This document shows, one piece after another, positions 16,691-30,192 of a stretch of DNA of 64,000 nucleotides (position 1 is the stretch's first letter; each line of letters starts with the position of its first letter). The notes below the pieces were generated by a model, which was not told where the DNA came from, ran no database searches, and saw only the letters and a program-made list of their open reading frames with translations. The stretch spans positions 1 to 64,000 of the forward strand of contig CAXHUL010000511.1 of NCBI GenBank assembly GCA_964019695.1, in the 5' to 3' direction. The position numbers were made by a program, and so were the translations under genes. The stretch comes from Loripinus fragilis (Eukaryota; Mollusca; Bivalvia; Lucinida; Lucinidae).

Positions 16691-17224
16691 CACCCTTACT
16701 TACTTTGTGTAAGTGTACGACAAAATCCCCTGGACACTCCTGCTCATTTTAGTACAGGGAGACATAATAAAGATAAAAAAATGGTCATTTATTGAATATC
16801 TTAAAAAAAGACGCGTTTGGGATCGCATCACTCAGAGAAATTGGAATTCTTAAAACAGATACAAAGGAAAAAGCCAATATATGCTATAGGCAGTTTTAAT
16901 CAGTCTTCACAGGCGAAGGCGACTCTGACCCTTAGTCCGTTCTCCCCCATGGGGAACATAACAGTTGACCCGAAAGGGGTCGCCAAGCTGTTGGACGAAC
17001 TACATGTTTTGTTTTTTTTCTTCAAAATTCCAGGTGTAATGATCAAAATTTGATCGTGTCAGTAATAGGCCTATACGAAAGAAAGAAATTCTGAGACCCC
17101 CATGTTTTTGAAATGCTGCAAGCTCAAGATTTATTGGTGTTATTTGTACATTTTTGTGATACAGGCTGTCATTTGATTAAAAGGAGGTCCATGCAGGGAA
17201 TCAATGCATGAATAGTCAGTCTCC

Positions 17225-17366
17225 CATACGCGGATCCAGGATTATTTTTTTTTTTTTTTTGGGGGGGGGGGGGGCTGCCTGAAAACAACCCTGACATTTT
17301 TTTAGTACTCAACTTTAATATTTTACATTTTACAGTTATAGAGAGGAGGTCCCGGATCCGTGCATG
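17225..17366 (+). repeat. Short GCGGATCC-family MITE
   Basis: It begins CATACGCGGATCCAGG and ends GGATCCGTGCATG, with an internal T-run, G-run and 'actcaactttaatatttt'. It is a deleted copy of the form at 42583-42923. Confidence 0.7.
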
Positions 17367-17451
17367 CCCCCATAGTTCCGAGAGGCTGATTCTAGGGGGT
17401 GGGTTACTCATATATTTTTTATACATATGAATAGTCCCATAGCCCTCTTTG

Positions 17452-17560
17452 CAAAAAGTGGGAGTGCCGCCATACTAAAGAATTTAGCCTCCTTCAAAAA
17501 TGAGAGTCTCAGCACCAAAATTAGGGGTTCAGGACTGCCAATAAGCAGTTAGTGAGAGCT
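17452..17560 (-). repeat. End fragment of the CAGAGCTC-family MITE
   Basis: It matches, in reverse, the left end of 36692-37227: 'cctcctt', 'gcaccaaaa', 'ggttcaggactgc' and the terminus TAGTGAGAGCTC. Confidence 0.6.
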
Positions 17561-17606
17561 CGGACGATGCTATGTTCTTGCACTTCTTCGTTAGTTCGCA
17601 GCTCAT

Positions 17607-17806
17607 GGGAGCGCATGTAGTGGGTCAGTGGTAGAGTGTTTGAACCGAGACTACAGGCCGCCGCAGGATCGAACCTCACCGGCGTCACTGTGTTATGTCC
17701 TTGAGCAAGAACATTAATCCTAGCTTAGTACTGGTTCAACCTAGGAAGATCCGTCCGTAGATAACTGAAAGAGTGTTGATGGGACTTAAAGAATCAAACC
17801 AAACAA
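17607..17806 (+). repeat. Full-length tRNA-derived SINE with 14-bp target duplication
   Basis: The A-box is GGGTCAGTGGTAGAGTG and the B-box AGGATCGAACCTC, followed by the body CCTTGAGCAAGAAC and tail GGGACTTAAAGAATCAAACC. AGTTCGCAGCTCAT flanks it at 17593-17606 and 17807-17820. It is moved by LINE machinery in trans. This is the reference copy for 574-766, 48597-48751 and 58318-58446. Confidence 0.88.
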
Positions 17807-17892
17807 AGTTCGCAGCTCATCCTCTTTAACTTTAACTTTTGTATAATAATATAATATTAATGAATTTTTACTTTCTGGTTTAAAAATATTAC

Positions 17893-18205
17893 GAACTTGG
17901 GATAGTCCATTGTATGGAAAAAAGGGTGTCAGGTAAACTTTTCTAAAATATTGTATTTTTGTACCTGGAGCTCTTTTTTACCATAGCAAACAGTGTAGAC
18001 CCTGGTGAAATGCAGCATGGTGTTGCTTTTCAATTTTGAATCTGGTCTTCTCTGTTTGTAAAAGTACTCCCGTTTAGCGGTTACAAAAGAGTTATGCTTA
18101 CCATGCACATTTCGTATCTCTGGTGGACACATATTAGCCCCTGTTCTTAAATATATTTTGGCATCTGCAGTTTCGTCATATGATTTTCCAGGGTGTCCGG
18201 ACAAG
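17893..18205 (+). repeat. Interspersed repeat (GGGATAGTCCATTG family)
   Basis: Shared boxes are 'cttgggatagtccattgta', 'gtgtcaggt', 'aaacagt.tagac' and 'tgaaat.cagcat'. Copies lie at 33060-33500 (split by a MITE) and, reversed, at 36110-36370. The type is unknown. The stretch 18206-18664 holds nothing recognisable. Confidence 0.5.
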
Positions 18206-18664
18206 TATTTCTAGGAAAGTTTATACATAATGCTTTGTTATTTTCCAGAGTGGATGTGAGTGTTCATTAATAACCGTGTATAATAATAGAAAATATATGG
18301 GCCTCGATGCGACAAACAAGGACTTATTAAGATTCAAATCAGCCTGCTCAGCTACGGTGACTAGCTGGAAAATTAAAATTTAGCTTGAAGCAAATTCAGA
18401 TATGATGCTTTCCAAAAGGCGAATAACAAAGGCTCAGATCGGCCCGCGCCGGTCAGCGCCTTTGCTGTTCGCACCCTCGGCCCCAAAGACAAGTTTTCTT
18501 GCATTGAGGACCTTATGTTAACACCATTACATGGCATGTTTTTTGTTTAGATGGCCTCTAAATCCAGAGATCGAAGAATAAGTTTTTGGGCACGCAAAAC
18601 AAGTATACGTCTATGAACGCACATCGGCTGATGGCTGGTGATCTTTGGTAGAATGCATAGTCTC

Positions 18665-18971
18665 CATGCGCGGATCTAGGAATTTTTGTCAGGGTGTGGG
18701 GGGGGGGGTAGTCTGACGGCCAGAAAACAGCCTGGACAACGTTTTTTTTTGTTTTCTTTTAGTCCTCAACTTATTTTACAGAGGGGGTCCAATGGTTTTA
18801 TTACAGAGAAAACTATACTTTTCAAAGGATCGAGGGGGTCCAACTTTTCTAGGGGGGGGGGGAGGGGTCCAGGGTCCAAGTGTTAATTTCTATAGAAACC
18901 CATTTAACTTGTGATTTTCCGGGGGGGGGGGGGGTCCGGACCCCCTATCACCCCCTCTGGATCCGCACATG
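18665..18971 (+). repeat. Complete GCGGATCC-family MITE
   Basis: The ends CATGCGCGGATCTAG and CTGGATCCGCACATG are inverted. The interior holds 'tagtcctcaacttattttac', 'cagagggggtcca' and several G-runs. It is non-autonomous; no target duplication is clear. The following 18972-19605 has no gene; a C-run of about 24 bases lies at 19378-19401. Confidence 0.75.
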
Positions 18972-19605
18972 ATCTCATCGCCAGATAACTCTACCTCACT
19001 ACATGTGTAAACTACCCGGTAGGATAAAGTCGGGTAAATTCGGACACTATTTGCAAATAGTGCTAATCCAGATGAGACGGCTCCTTATGAGCCGTCACAT
19101 CAGGAGTTTCACTATTTGCTTAGGTAATTTATTTTCATTCCAGTATTCGAAATATGAAACAAACAAGGTTGCTGTCCGAAATTAGCCGTCTGTCCGAATA
19201 TACCCGACTTTACTCTATACTTTTTACCTCCATGGATATGCCATAATGGTATAGGACCTACTACTGTGTCCAATACTTTTGTTACTGTCAGGGATATTGG
19301 ATATTCAGAAAAAAATATGGGGATATTTGCCAGTTCCTGAGGGATGCTTGCCTGTTTACTTCAAGGAATATTGTTACCCCCCCCCCCCCCCCCCCCCCCC
19401 CTCTTAACAAGCCTCTACAATACATGGGTATTTTGTGAGCGCAACTCCTCATACAGTCATTCAGTTGTTGTTGATTCACAGTTTAATCAATGTTCCTCCA
19501 ATTTGTTTATTCTCCGTCTTTGATTCTTGCTTTGTTATGTATACCTCTGTGCCCTCTCTAGTTTTGCAAACATCTTGACGAGGAAGATGGAGATGGCTGC
19601 TTTAT

Positions 19606-19706
19606 TTAGTTGTCCTACCGATGTCTAAGCTTTGGTCTGTGGCTCTTTCTAACATTACTGTGGGTTGGTCTGCATTTGAAGATTGTGGTATTTCCTGCTC
19701 ATACTG
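19606..19706 (+). repeat. Repeat fragment shared with 2388-2490
   Basis: It has 'ttggtctg', 'gattgtggtatttcctgctc' and 'catactgcat'. See the other copy. It directly precedes a GCGGATCC MITE. Confidence 0.4.
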
Positions 19707-19990
19707 CATGCACGGACCCAGGAAATATCGTCGGGGGAGAGTGTGTGTGTGTGGGGGGGGGGTCCAGGCCCTTCCGCCACAAGTTTTTTCAGTCATCAAC
19801 TTAATTTACGGTTCTTTTTAAAGAAAACTATTATTTTCCAAGACTCCAGAGAGGGTCCAACATTTTCCGGGGGATGGGGTCAAACTTGACTCCGGGGGGG
19901 GGGGGGGGGTCAAAGTATAAGAATCTAAATAACTTGTGATTTTCCTGGGGGTTGGTTCGGACCCCCTTTCCCCCTCTGGATCCTCGCATG
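19707..19990 (+). repeat. GCGGATCC-family MITE, diverged copy
   Basis: It starts CATGCACGGACCCAGG and ends CTGGATCCTCGCATG. The interior matches 18665-18971. It includes (GT)n and G-runs. 19991-20552 holds nothing recognisable. Confidence 0.7.
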
Positions 19991-20550
19991 AAAACTCACT
20001 CTTCAGATGTTTTGCTCATGGTTTGAAGATGTGCATGTCATGTGCTTTGGACATTATCGTCAAATTATTTTCTCTGTAACTTTTTTATGATCTTGTGATC
20101 CGATTACATGTTGATATTTGCATTTTAGATACGACTTTGATGCTCCCCGAATCTGGTCCCGAGTCTGGGGCGTTGGCAACTGTTGGGGAGTTTGTCCTTT
20201 GTGTTACAATGACGTGACGTCATTTACATTTTAAATGACGCAATGGATTGCAAAAACAACAACAATGAATTGACAGCAAGTGGAAGTTAAGGAAATCGAT
20301 TCCACATGTTTTATCGGATGTTTTATCAAACGAATATAAAAGAGTTTGTGACGGAAAGGGTATTGTCGCAAAAAAAAGACTGCAGTATTGATGTGACTTA
20401 TTTCATGTGTAATGATCCGTCGAAATGGAAATGAAAAGTTTGTCGGAGCGGTTTCCGTTTGGAAAAAAATCGCAACAGATCTTCTAGAATAAGGTTTGTT
20501 TTATTTCTAACAAGTGGCGATGGAAGCATTGCTCTGAATGTTAGCAAGAT

Positions 20551-20552
<2 letters not shown>

Positions 20553-20590
<38 letters not shown>

Positions 20591-22042
20591 TGGTAGGTGT
20601 CTCTTCATGGAAGAAGGGTCATTATGCCTCAAATGTGCCGCTACCCAGGTCACGAACACACATGGATAAAGGCCAAAAACAAAGTGACCTTCTCATTATA
20701 TTTTTCATCAGGAAAAGGGCTTGTCACATATGTACACCATTGTGCCCTTTATTCCGTAAAAGCAGATATTCAGCGTATTATGGTTGTAGTAAAAACTACT
20801 TTGTTTCGTTTTTGTTGTATATAGATTTAGTGTTTTGCTTTTTTGCCCCAGAAAAACAATATTCTGGAACAGTACTTTTGTTTTAAGTTTTAAAAGGTGG
20901 TAGGTGTCTCTTCATGGAAGAAGGGTCATTATGCCTCAAATGTGCCGCTACCCAGGTCACGAACACACATGGATAAAAGCCAAAAACAGAGTGACCTTCT
21001 CATTATATTTATCATCAGGAAAAGGGCTTGTCACATATGGTACACCATTGTGCCCTTTATTCCGTAAAAGCAGATATTCAGCATATTATGGTTGTAGTAA
21101 AAATACTTTGTTTCGTTTTTGCTGTATATAGATTTAGTGTTTTGCTTTTTCGCCCCAGAAAAACAATATTCTGGAACAGTATAACGTTTTCGGACCCAGG
21201 GGTCCTTCTTCAGTACCTTAGCAAAAAAATCAAAACACTGTTGTGTGATTTGCTAAAATCTATTTGTATTTTGTGTCTTATTTGACCGATTCGTCGCACA
21301 GGGCGCAAATAATCGTCGTGCGAAACGCTAATAAACGTCGCATGAAATGCCGTCGCATGAAATGCGCATTGTCATCGCACAAGGCGCTGATTGTCCTATG
21401 AGTTTGACAGTTTGTTACTGTGCTTTCAAACTCTGTTTTATAGAGTCTGTTGGGTTGGTTACCAAGCTGTGTAGACTCTTATAGAGTTTTAAGAGGTGGC
21501 AGGTGTCTCTTCATGGAAGAGCTATGTGTAGACTTTGCTGTTTATTATAGAGTCTGGTGGGTTGTGTACCACGCTATGTGTAGACTCTGCTGTTTATTAT
21601 AGAGTCTGGTGGGTTGTTTACCACGCTATGTGTAGACTCTGCTGTTTATTATAGAGTCAGGTGGGTTGTTTACCACGCTATGTGTAGACTCTGTTCACTA
21701 AGAGTTTGACCGGTTGTTTACGGTGCTTTTTTTTAAAACTCTAGTGTGGGTAATTTTACCCAGAATACATACAAACCTAGGCCACAAAGCAAATTATTCT
21801 TAATTTGCTAAAATACTTACTTTGAGGTATAGAGATGCGTCGTTTTATGTAAAGGACAATTCCAAAAGACATAATAACATGTGCAGACATCTTCTCAGTC
21901 TGCCAGCGAGTTAGTAAGTGAAGAATTTCTCGCCTGGCGCCAGATTTGATAAGAGAAGCAGCCTAACTGTGCGTGATAATCACTAATTTCTTCTGCATGT
22001 GGTCATATCAAGTATCAAACGGTTTTTGGCGGATCCAGGTTC
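20553..22042 (+). repeat. Complex repeat block, copy 1
   Basis: After a T-run there are two 290-bp units starting AGGTGGTAGGTGTCTCTTC, then 'ataacgttttcggacccagg', a CGTCGCA-rich stretch, four to five ~62-bp repeats (TAGAGTCTGGTGGGTTGTTT...), and a 300-bp end finishing GGCGGATCCAGGTTC. Copies 2 and 3 are at 23993-26880 and 26886-30752. Repeated short ORFs in the 290-bp unit show no protein-like constraint. Confidence 0.85.
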
Positions 22043-23992
22043 TAAGTACATCCTTTGAAGTCGTGTACAGTTGTTTTACTAATTTGACCCACGCTGCATA
22101 CCATAGTTCCCAACTTTGTCGTTTTCTTTGTAAGGATGGCATTGAAAAATATTTTAATTTAACGTGTGTCTATGGGGTTGGATCGTCTCTAATGCAGACG
22201 AATCAGTTAGCGCTCTTTTTTCTTTAAAACACACGCTATATATACGTTTTTGCTTAGTTATAGTCAACGTTTTCCCTATGTTTAAGGCTTGTTAAGCACC
22301 AAAAGAGGGCGTTTCAGTGTTAAGCCATTAAATGGTTTGGTTTTGGGGGTTCGTATCCCGCCACATTCAGTTAGAAAAAGGTTAAAACTTGTTATTTTCT
22401 GTAGAAACGACGTTGTTTTAAGCGACTGGTTGAAAGAACATGACTTTTTAAGTTGTAATTTACAGATTTATTCAGTCAATATGAAGTCATAGTTGCTTTT
22501 CATATAATTCAGCTAATATATGAGACATAAACTAGTTTCATTTCGCTTTCTTCAGTCAGAAAGAAAGTCTATCAACGTGTATTCAGAGCATATGCTGTTT
22601 TGAGTATATTTGAAACTGCTACATGGCGATGTCATGCTCGTAAAAAATCGACAGAGGCCTTTGATTAAGTAATATCGTTTGGAACAAAATGTTTATCTTC
22701 GTTTTATACGTAATAAACTTTCTATTTTAGCCCAGGGATGTTCGTTATCTTCGTAATAGCAACGAAATAGGTCTTATGAAAACGCTAGAAAGTATTCTTT
22801 TTCACATGATTTCGTTGGTTTAAAAATAATTATAAACAGTTTTTGTTTGAGGTTTTTGCTTTATTTATTCTCTTTCAATGTTGATTTAAATATATCGCAC
22901 TGTATATGGATATAGGTTTTGTTTGTTTCTCATGTGTTTTTGTTGTCCCAAAACAATATACATCGTCTAAGCTGTCTGCCTGAATTTACCTTTCTGTATT
23001 GTTTAGGTAGCACTCGAGACATAAACTAGTTTTTGTTTGCTTTTTGACCAGGACTCTATAGTTATCAGAGTGTATTACGTGTTTATGCTGTTTAGAGTAT
23101 ATTTGCAGTTGCTGGCGAGGTGATTCTCGTCAAGATTCGGTAGTAATCGCTAATCAGGGTATACCCTAATGGGAGTGAGACATTCTTTGTCTTATAATTA
23201 TGCGATAAACTTGTTGGCAATCTCGTAGGATAATCACCTGCTGTGAGCAAATATCTGGTTACGCTTCGCTTGGAGTGATCGTGACGAGGCGCTATAATGT
23301 GCTCGTTGATTTATTAAAATGAGTTAATTATTGCTTTTTGATTAGTCACTCATATCCTCCAAGTTTAGGTTTTGTTTTTACCGTTTTATCTTCGTAACAC
23401 AATTGATATAGTATCTAAAGTTCTAGTTGCCTGATCACATTATTAATTATCTACATTTTTATCGTTACTTTGTAAAGTTACATGTTGTTATAAATGGCAG
23501 TTGCTGCTGTGTTTACACGCATAACATCAGGTATGTATCTCTTAAAAACACCATCGTTATTGTTCTTTCTGTACCGCCTGCTTTTGCAGGTCCACTATTT
23601 GATTGGAGTTTGACTTTTTCTAACCATACTGAAAAAAGTATCGCCATGCCTTATTTTGACAAATTTAGGGCGTTTTAGTAGGATATATAAGTTTGGAGCT
23701 GATTCAAGTTTATTTCATTATCGAGCAAAATGATGTTTAGGATTATTTCATTTTTAAAACATGAACAGCGTAAGATAATAGAGGGATGCTTGTTTATTAC
23801 AAATGCATTTTTGTTCCACATAGATGGTATAAATTGGTAATAATATGATGCTCCATACCAATGGTTTGAGAACCCAAATCAGCATAACGAACACCTTCAA
23901 CCCCCCTCCCAGGGCTTTCACAAAAAGATTCAGCCCCTTCTAGGGTTAAGCAGTCCCTACGGTGGGGGTAAGACTGGGCCCCAGAATCTATA
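22043..23992. other. No recognised feature
   Basis: This is AT-rich sequence between two copies of the complex block. It has only short ORFs without recognisable similarity. It may be unique host DNA or part of a larger unit duplicated with the block. Confidence 0.4.
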
Positions 23993-26880
23993 GTTTTAAA
24001 AGGTGGTAGGTGTCTCTTCATGGAAGAAGGGTCATTATGCCTCAAATGTGCCGCTACCCAGGTCACGAACACACATGGATAAAGGCCAAAAACAGAGTGA
24101 CCTTCTCATTATATTTATCATCAGGAAAAGGGCTTGTCACATATGGTACACCATTGTGCCCTTTATTCCGTAAAAGCAGATATTCAGCATATTATGGTTG
24201 TAGTAAAAATACTTTGTTTCGTTTTTGCTGTATATAGATTTAGTGTTTTGCTTTTTCGCCCCAGAAAAACAATATTCTGGAAGTTTTAAAAGGTGGTAGG
24301 TGTCTCTTCATGGAAGAAGGGTCATTATGCCTCAAATGTGCCGCTACCCAGGTCACGAACACACATGGATAAAGGCCAAAAACAGAGTGACCTTCTCATT
24401 ATATTTTTCATCAGGAAAAGGGCTTGTCACATATGGTACACCATTGTGCCCTTTATTCCGTAAAAGCAGATATTCAGCATATTAAGGTTGTAGTAAAAAT
24501 ACTTTGTTTCGTTTTTGTTGTATATAGATTTAGTGTTTTGCTTTTTCGCCCCAGAAAAACAATATTCTGGAACAGTATAACGTTTTCGGACCCAGGGGTC
24601 CTTCTTCAGTACCTTAGCAAAAAATCAAAACACTGTTGTGTGATTTGCTAAAATCTATTTGTATTTTGTGTCTTATTTGACCGATTTTCGTTGCACAGGG
24701 CGCAAATAATCGTCGTGCGAAACGCTAATAAACGTCGCATGAAATGTGCATTGTCATCGCACAAGGCGTGGATTGTCCTATGAGTTTGATAGTTTGTTAC
24801 TGTGCTCTCAAACTCTGTTTTATAGAGTCTGTTGGGTTGGTTACCAAGCTGTGTAGACTCTTATAGAGTTTTAAGCGGTGGCAGGTGTCTCTTCATGGAA
24901 GAGCTATGTGTAGACTTTGCTGTTTATTATACACCTAAGGAATCTTCTAACGCATACACTTTTGTTTTGGCATTTTCTTGAAAACCTGAATTTTGAATTT
25001 TTGAATATTTTGGAATACATTAGAACAATGTTTTCCGGTAATACATGATTATTTTCAGAGACATCTGACTCAGAACTTTTAAAATATAGAAGTTTGAGTT
25101 GAAAACTTCAAAAAACGAAAGTCGCAAATTTACCATTTTTCAAACAAATTAATACGGAAAACAGAGAGCAATTTGTGACTGAATTCCATTTTTATGAGAT
25201 ATGATTCTGAATTATTTTCAAACGTAAGTCAGTTTGTATTCTATTATTCGCAAAATAAAAAAAAATCTTCAAATTTCTATCTTCTTTATCTATGAAATTA
25301 TACAGACAATACGCAGATAATTTCTGACAATCGCATATGTGCTCGATTGGGTATCAATCAGTGTAGCAGGATGGCCATGGTAAAACATTTATCCTGCTAA
25401 GCTTACAGCAGAGCCGTGTCGATGGTGCTTACAAAGGGGATTGTAAATTTGAACTAAGCAAATCACATGAAAAAGTAAGTGAGTATAAATAGGAAACGCC
25501 ACAATCACACACTGTAGACCAACCAACAGCACCGTGAGGAAGAGACACAGAACACTACCTGTCAAATGACATTAAAAGGCAATTAAAGTAAAGCAACCAG
25601 CTATCTTTCTTTCCCAGCGAGATGATCGCAAACTTAAAACTAAGTAGTGCACAACAAAACAAGGACTAACCATAAACCCCCACAAAACAATGAAGGCAAC
25701 AATAAACACCGAATCAACAATAACAGAACAACAGCCTTAGAATACTCAGCCGAAGTCACTGGGGGCTTAAGTTAATTTTACTGCCAAATATTCACCCTAG
25801 ATTCTGCTGTTTTCAAACAAGAAAAAATGTTAAGTTCGCGTGGTGGTTTCCTTACTTGTCCAATGTATCACCACGGGGAAACAATCAAATATATAAACAT
25901 ACTGCCAGGACACAAAGAAAATTGTTCTCAAGTCACTGACAGTAAGAGTTAAAGAAAAAACAACAACAAATGAGCCACAGTGGACCCAGCTAAAGATAAA
26001 CATCAGGCGCTGACCCATCGATGGAAGTGTTATGCCATAGTCGTCATGCAGTCTGAAGTCTGACCAATCGTGAATATATGCATTTCTTATTCTGAATCAC
26101 TTTTTGTTTGTATTGTTCAGCATAACAAATGAAATTAAAATAACCTCACTGAAACACAGACTTGAGCCTAAATTTTATTTTTTGTGACTTTTGATTTCGA
26201 CTTTTTCAAATTAAATCAGCTGTATTTTCCATAATATCCAAGGTATTGTTCTGAAAATTTCACAAATGATGAGAATTATATTTAATTATTGTTTAACAAC
26301 AGAATATTGAAATTGTTAAACATAATTAAGATTTTGTAGTTAATTGTTTACTGTATGCGTTAGAAGATTCCTTAAGTATAGAGTCTGGTGGGTTGTGTAC
26401 CACGCTATGTGTAGACTCTGCTGTTTATTATAGAGTCTGGTGGGTTGTTTACCACGCTATGTGTAGACTCTGCTGTTTATTATAGAGTCAGGTGGGTTGT
26501 TTACCGCGCTATGTGTAGACTCTGTTCACTAAGAGTTTGACCGGTTGTTTACGGTGCTTTTTTTTAAAACTCTAGTGTGGGTAATTTTACCCAGAATACA
26601 TACAAACCTAGGCCACAAAGCAAATTATTTTTGATTTGCTGAAATACTTACTTTGAGGTACAGGGATGCGTCGTTTTATGTAAAGGACAATTCCAAAAGA
26701 CATAACAACACGTGCAGACATCTTCTCAGTCTGCCAGCGAGTTAGTAAATGAAGAATTTCTCGCCTAGCGCCAGATTTGATAAGAGAAGCAGCCCAACTG
26801 TGCGTGATAATCACTAATTTCTTCTGCATGTGGTCATATCAAGTATCAAACGGTTTTTGGCGGATCCAGGATCCAGGTTC
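23993..26880 (+). repeat. Complex repeat block, copy 2 (left arm of the large inverted repeat)
   Basis: It has two 290-bp units (23993-24281 and 24282-24577), then the same parts as copy 1, interrupted by the TA-flanked element at 24932-26378. Its part up to 26680 is the inverted partner of 26886-30636, with very few differences in the stretches I compared. Confidence 0.85.
24932..26378. mobile_element. 1.45-kb TA-flanked TIR element inserted in block copy 2
   Basis: The ends CACCTAAGGAATCTTCTAAC and, reversed, TACTTAAGGAATCTTCTAAC match for more than 20 bp, with TA on each side (24930-24931, 26379-26380). Copies 1 and 3 of the block lack it, so the empty site is known exactly. TA duplication suggests a Tc1/mariner-type element. 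No transposase ORF is present. Confidence 0.8.
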
Positions 26881-27387
26881 CAATACATAAAACGACGCAT
26901 CTCTGTACCTCAAAGTAAGTATTTTAGCAAATCAAAAATAATTTGCTTTGTGGCCTAGGTTTGTATGTATTCTGGGTAAAATTACCCACACTAGAGTTTT
27001 AAAAAAAAGCACCGTAAACAACCGGTCAAACTCTTAGTGAACAGAGTCTACACATAGCGTGGTAAACAACCCACCTGACTCTATAATAAACAGCAGAGTC
27101 TACACATAGCGTGGTAAACAACCCACCAGACTCTATAATAAACAGCAGAGTCTACACATAGCGTGGTACACAACCCACCAGACTCTATAATAAACAGCAA
27201 AGTCTACACATAGCTCTTCCATGAAGAGACACCTGCCACCGCTTAAAACTCTATAAGAGTCTACACAGCTTGGTAACCAACCCAACAGACTCTATAAAAC
27301 AGAGTTTGAGAGCACAGTAACAAACTATCAAACTCATAGGACAATCCACGCCTTGTGCGATGACAATGCACATTTCATGCGACGTTT

Positions 27388-30192
27388 CCCCTGCGAAATG
27401 GTCTAGAACTGTTCTAGAATGTTCTAAAATTATTCTAGAATTTTCTAGAACTATGTTCTAGGACTGTTCTAGATATGTTCTAGAATGTTTATGGGACAGA
27501 TGTAGAACGTTAAATGGGACAATTTTTTGTTCTACAATTGTTCTAGCCGAGGTCAAAAAATTTGTTCTAGAAAAGTTCCAGAAAATTCTAAAAGTTTTTC
27601 CTAGAACAGTTCTAGAACAAATCAATTTTGTTCTAGAACAGTTCCAGAACAAATCTTTAGAACGTTTATGGAACAATTGTAGAACACCCCTCATAAAATG
27701 TCCCATTTAACGTTCTATAAATGTTTCGGAATAGTTCTAGAACATCTGTAGAATGGTTCCAGAACTAATCCAGAAATGTTCTTATGGTTTGTTCTAGAAC
27801 TGTTCTAGAATTAACCTTGGTTTGTTCTAGAACAAGTCCAGAACAAATCTTTAGAATGTTTATGGAACAGTTGTAGAACACCCCTCATAAATTGTCCCAT
27901 TTAACGTTCTATAATTGTCTCTGAATAGTTCTAGAACATCAGTAGAATGGTTCATGAACTATTCCAGAAATGTTCTAATGGTTTGTTCCAGAACTGTTCT
28001 AGAACTAACCTTGGTTTGTTCTAGAACTGATCTAGAACAAACCTTTAGAATTTTTGGTACAATTGTAGAACACCCCTAGAAAAGTTCCATTTAACGTTCT
28101 ACAAATGTCTCTGAATCATTCTAGAACATTTTTAGAATGGTTCCAGAACAATTCCAGAAACGTTCTAAAGGTTTGTTCTAGAACTGTTCTAGAATAAACA
28201 TTGGCTTTTTCTAGAACTGATCCAGAACAAACCTTTAGAAATTTTCTGGAAAGACTGTAGAACACCTCTTCAAAAATGTCATATAAAGCATTCTATTAAT
28301 GCCCCTGAATTATTTTAGAGCATTTTAGAATAGTTTAAGAACAATTTCAGGAATGTTCTAGTGGTTTGATCTGCAACTGTTCTAAAAAATCTGAACTTTT
28401 CTAAAACAGTTGTAGAAACCTCCCCAAAAATGTCCCATATAGGGTTTGGAAATAAGATTCCATCGAATGCTACCTTTATAGATCTGGAAAACTGTTGACA
28501 TTGGTTTAAAACTCCAATAAGTAATCCCCAAATGCAGGCGACACAATAAATAAATAAACATCAACTGGAGGAGAATTATTATAGGGCCCTAAGTTGGCCT
28601 AAATGTTGTTAGTTATTGCCACCCTGTTACCAAACCCATTTCAAAACATTGTCATGCATTTGACCTTGGAAAAACAGCAACTACAGCAACAATTAACATT
28701 AATACTTAAGAAATTGTGTCTCAAGCCTACTCACTGTCCCAGACTATAATACTATCAAATTTGCCATCTAGAAACTGCCACAAGTGCTTTTTGGGGAGCC
28801 TTCATAATCCCTCCAATTCTGGCAGCCATGTTTTTCCCAACATCAATCTGGTTAAATTTATGATAATGACATGCTTGTTCTAGAACTGTTCTAAAAATGT
28901 TCTAGAACATTTTTAAACTTTTGTAGAACTTGCTGGTTCAGTAAATTTCAGTAAAATATTTCTCCCGAATTATCAGTGAATTGAAAAATAAATAACATTC
29001 ATTGCAAAACTGTAACATTGTAGTTTTTGGAAAACTTATTGGATGTTAACTGCTCAACCTCTGTTTATAGTAATTAAGCCATGATCATCTTCTCATTGTG
29101 GTAACATGCCACCCTGTATTACCCCACCCATTTCAAAACATTGTCTTGCATTTGCTAAAAAAACTTACAACAACAACCCCACCATTAATCAACATTAAAA
29201 ACCTTAGAGAAACTGTTTCTCAGGTCTACTCACTGTCTCAGTCAATACCACTATCACGTCTGCCATCTAGAAACTCCCAAACAAATGTTTTTGAAGAGCC
29301 TCCACATTTTCCCTCCAATTCTGGCAGCCATGTTTTTCCCATCATCCATCTGGTTATGACATGTTTCCTCTTTAAATGTTCTAAAAATGTTCTAGAACTT
29401 TTTAGAACATTTTTAGAACTTGCTGGTTCTATAAAAGTACTAAATAAGTTCTAGAACTTAATTTGAATTTTCTTTTACTTATTTTGCCCTTTTTTTCTTT
29501 CTTTCTCTATATACTGCTAGACCCTCGCTTGCGAGTATTATCGGCAAGTGTACTTTGTGCACTCCAGGTTGCAGGATGAAAGTCTACAAGTAATTAACCA
29601 TATCTAAATAACCGTAGGGTTCTTTAACCTGCACAGGGGTGACCTTCCCTGCAAGGGGGACATCCAGTTAACGTCCCCTCCAAAGGACCAGGCCTCCAGA
29701 TAAGAGTGCGTATTAGAAAATTATTTTCTTTATTTTTCATTGCCCAACCACTGAGCTAACTGATGCTTTCTGCTCTTGAGAAGTTTCAAAAATGTTCTAG
29801 AAATTATTAGTATATTTGTAGAATTAACTAGTTCTAAAAAGTAAGACAAATGTTCTAGAACTTAATTTGAATCATTTTTTAGAAGTTTCTGTCAACTTAT
29901 TTTGTTCTTGAAAAGTTCTAAAAATGTTCTAGAATATAATTAGAACATTTGTAGAACTTACTGGTTCTTGATTTGTTCTAAAAATGTTCTAGAATATTTC
30001 AAGAACACTTATAGAATGGAAATCAGTTCTAGAATGTGTTTGATTTGTTCTATAACAATGTTCTAGAACAGTTGTAGAACAAGAGTTCTAGAACGAACAT
30101 ATTTACCTGTTTAGAACAGTTCTAGAACAGTTCTAAATGTTCTGGAACAGTTCTAGAACACCTCCAATTTGTAGAACAAAATTTCGCAGGGG
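27388..30192. mobile_element. 2.8-kb TIR element packed with TTCTAGAA palindromes
   Basis: The ends CCCCTGCGAAAT and ATTTCGCAGGGG are perfect 12-bp inverted repeats. Block copies 1 and 2 show the uninterrupted site (ACGTTTATTAGC-like), with TT apparently duplicated. Inside, about thirty TTCTAGAA octamers by hand count, plus many one-base variants, fill about 27400-28420 and 28880-30190. From 27670 to 28430 they are organised in units of roughly 150-200 bp, each with 'gtagaacacccct' and 'tgtcccattt'. There is no transposase. A SINE sits inside at about 29485-29790. Confidence 0.8.
29485..29790 (-). repeat. SINE-like insertion inside the TTCTAGAA element
   Basis: On the minus strand it starts near GTTAGCTCAGTGGTTGGGC, an excellent tRNA A-box, and its body holds 'gtgcaggttaaagaaccc'. 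It ends in an A/G-rich tail (GAAAGAAAGAAAAAAAGGG). It breaks the surrounding TTCTAGAAC pattern. I could not define a target duplication or a clear B-box. Confidence 0.6.
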
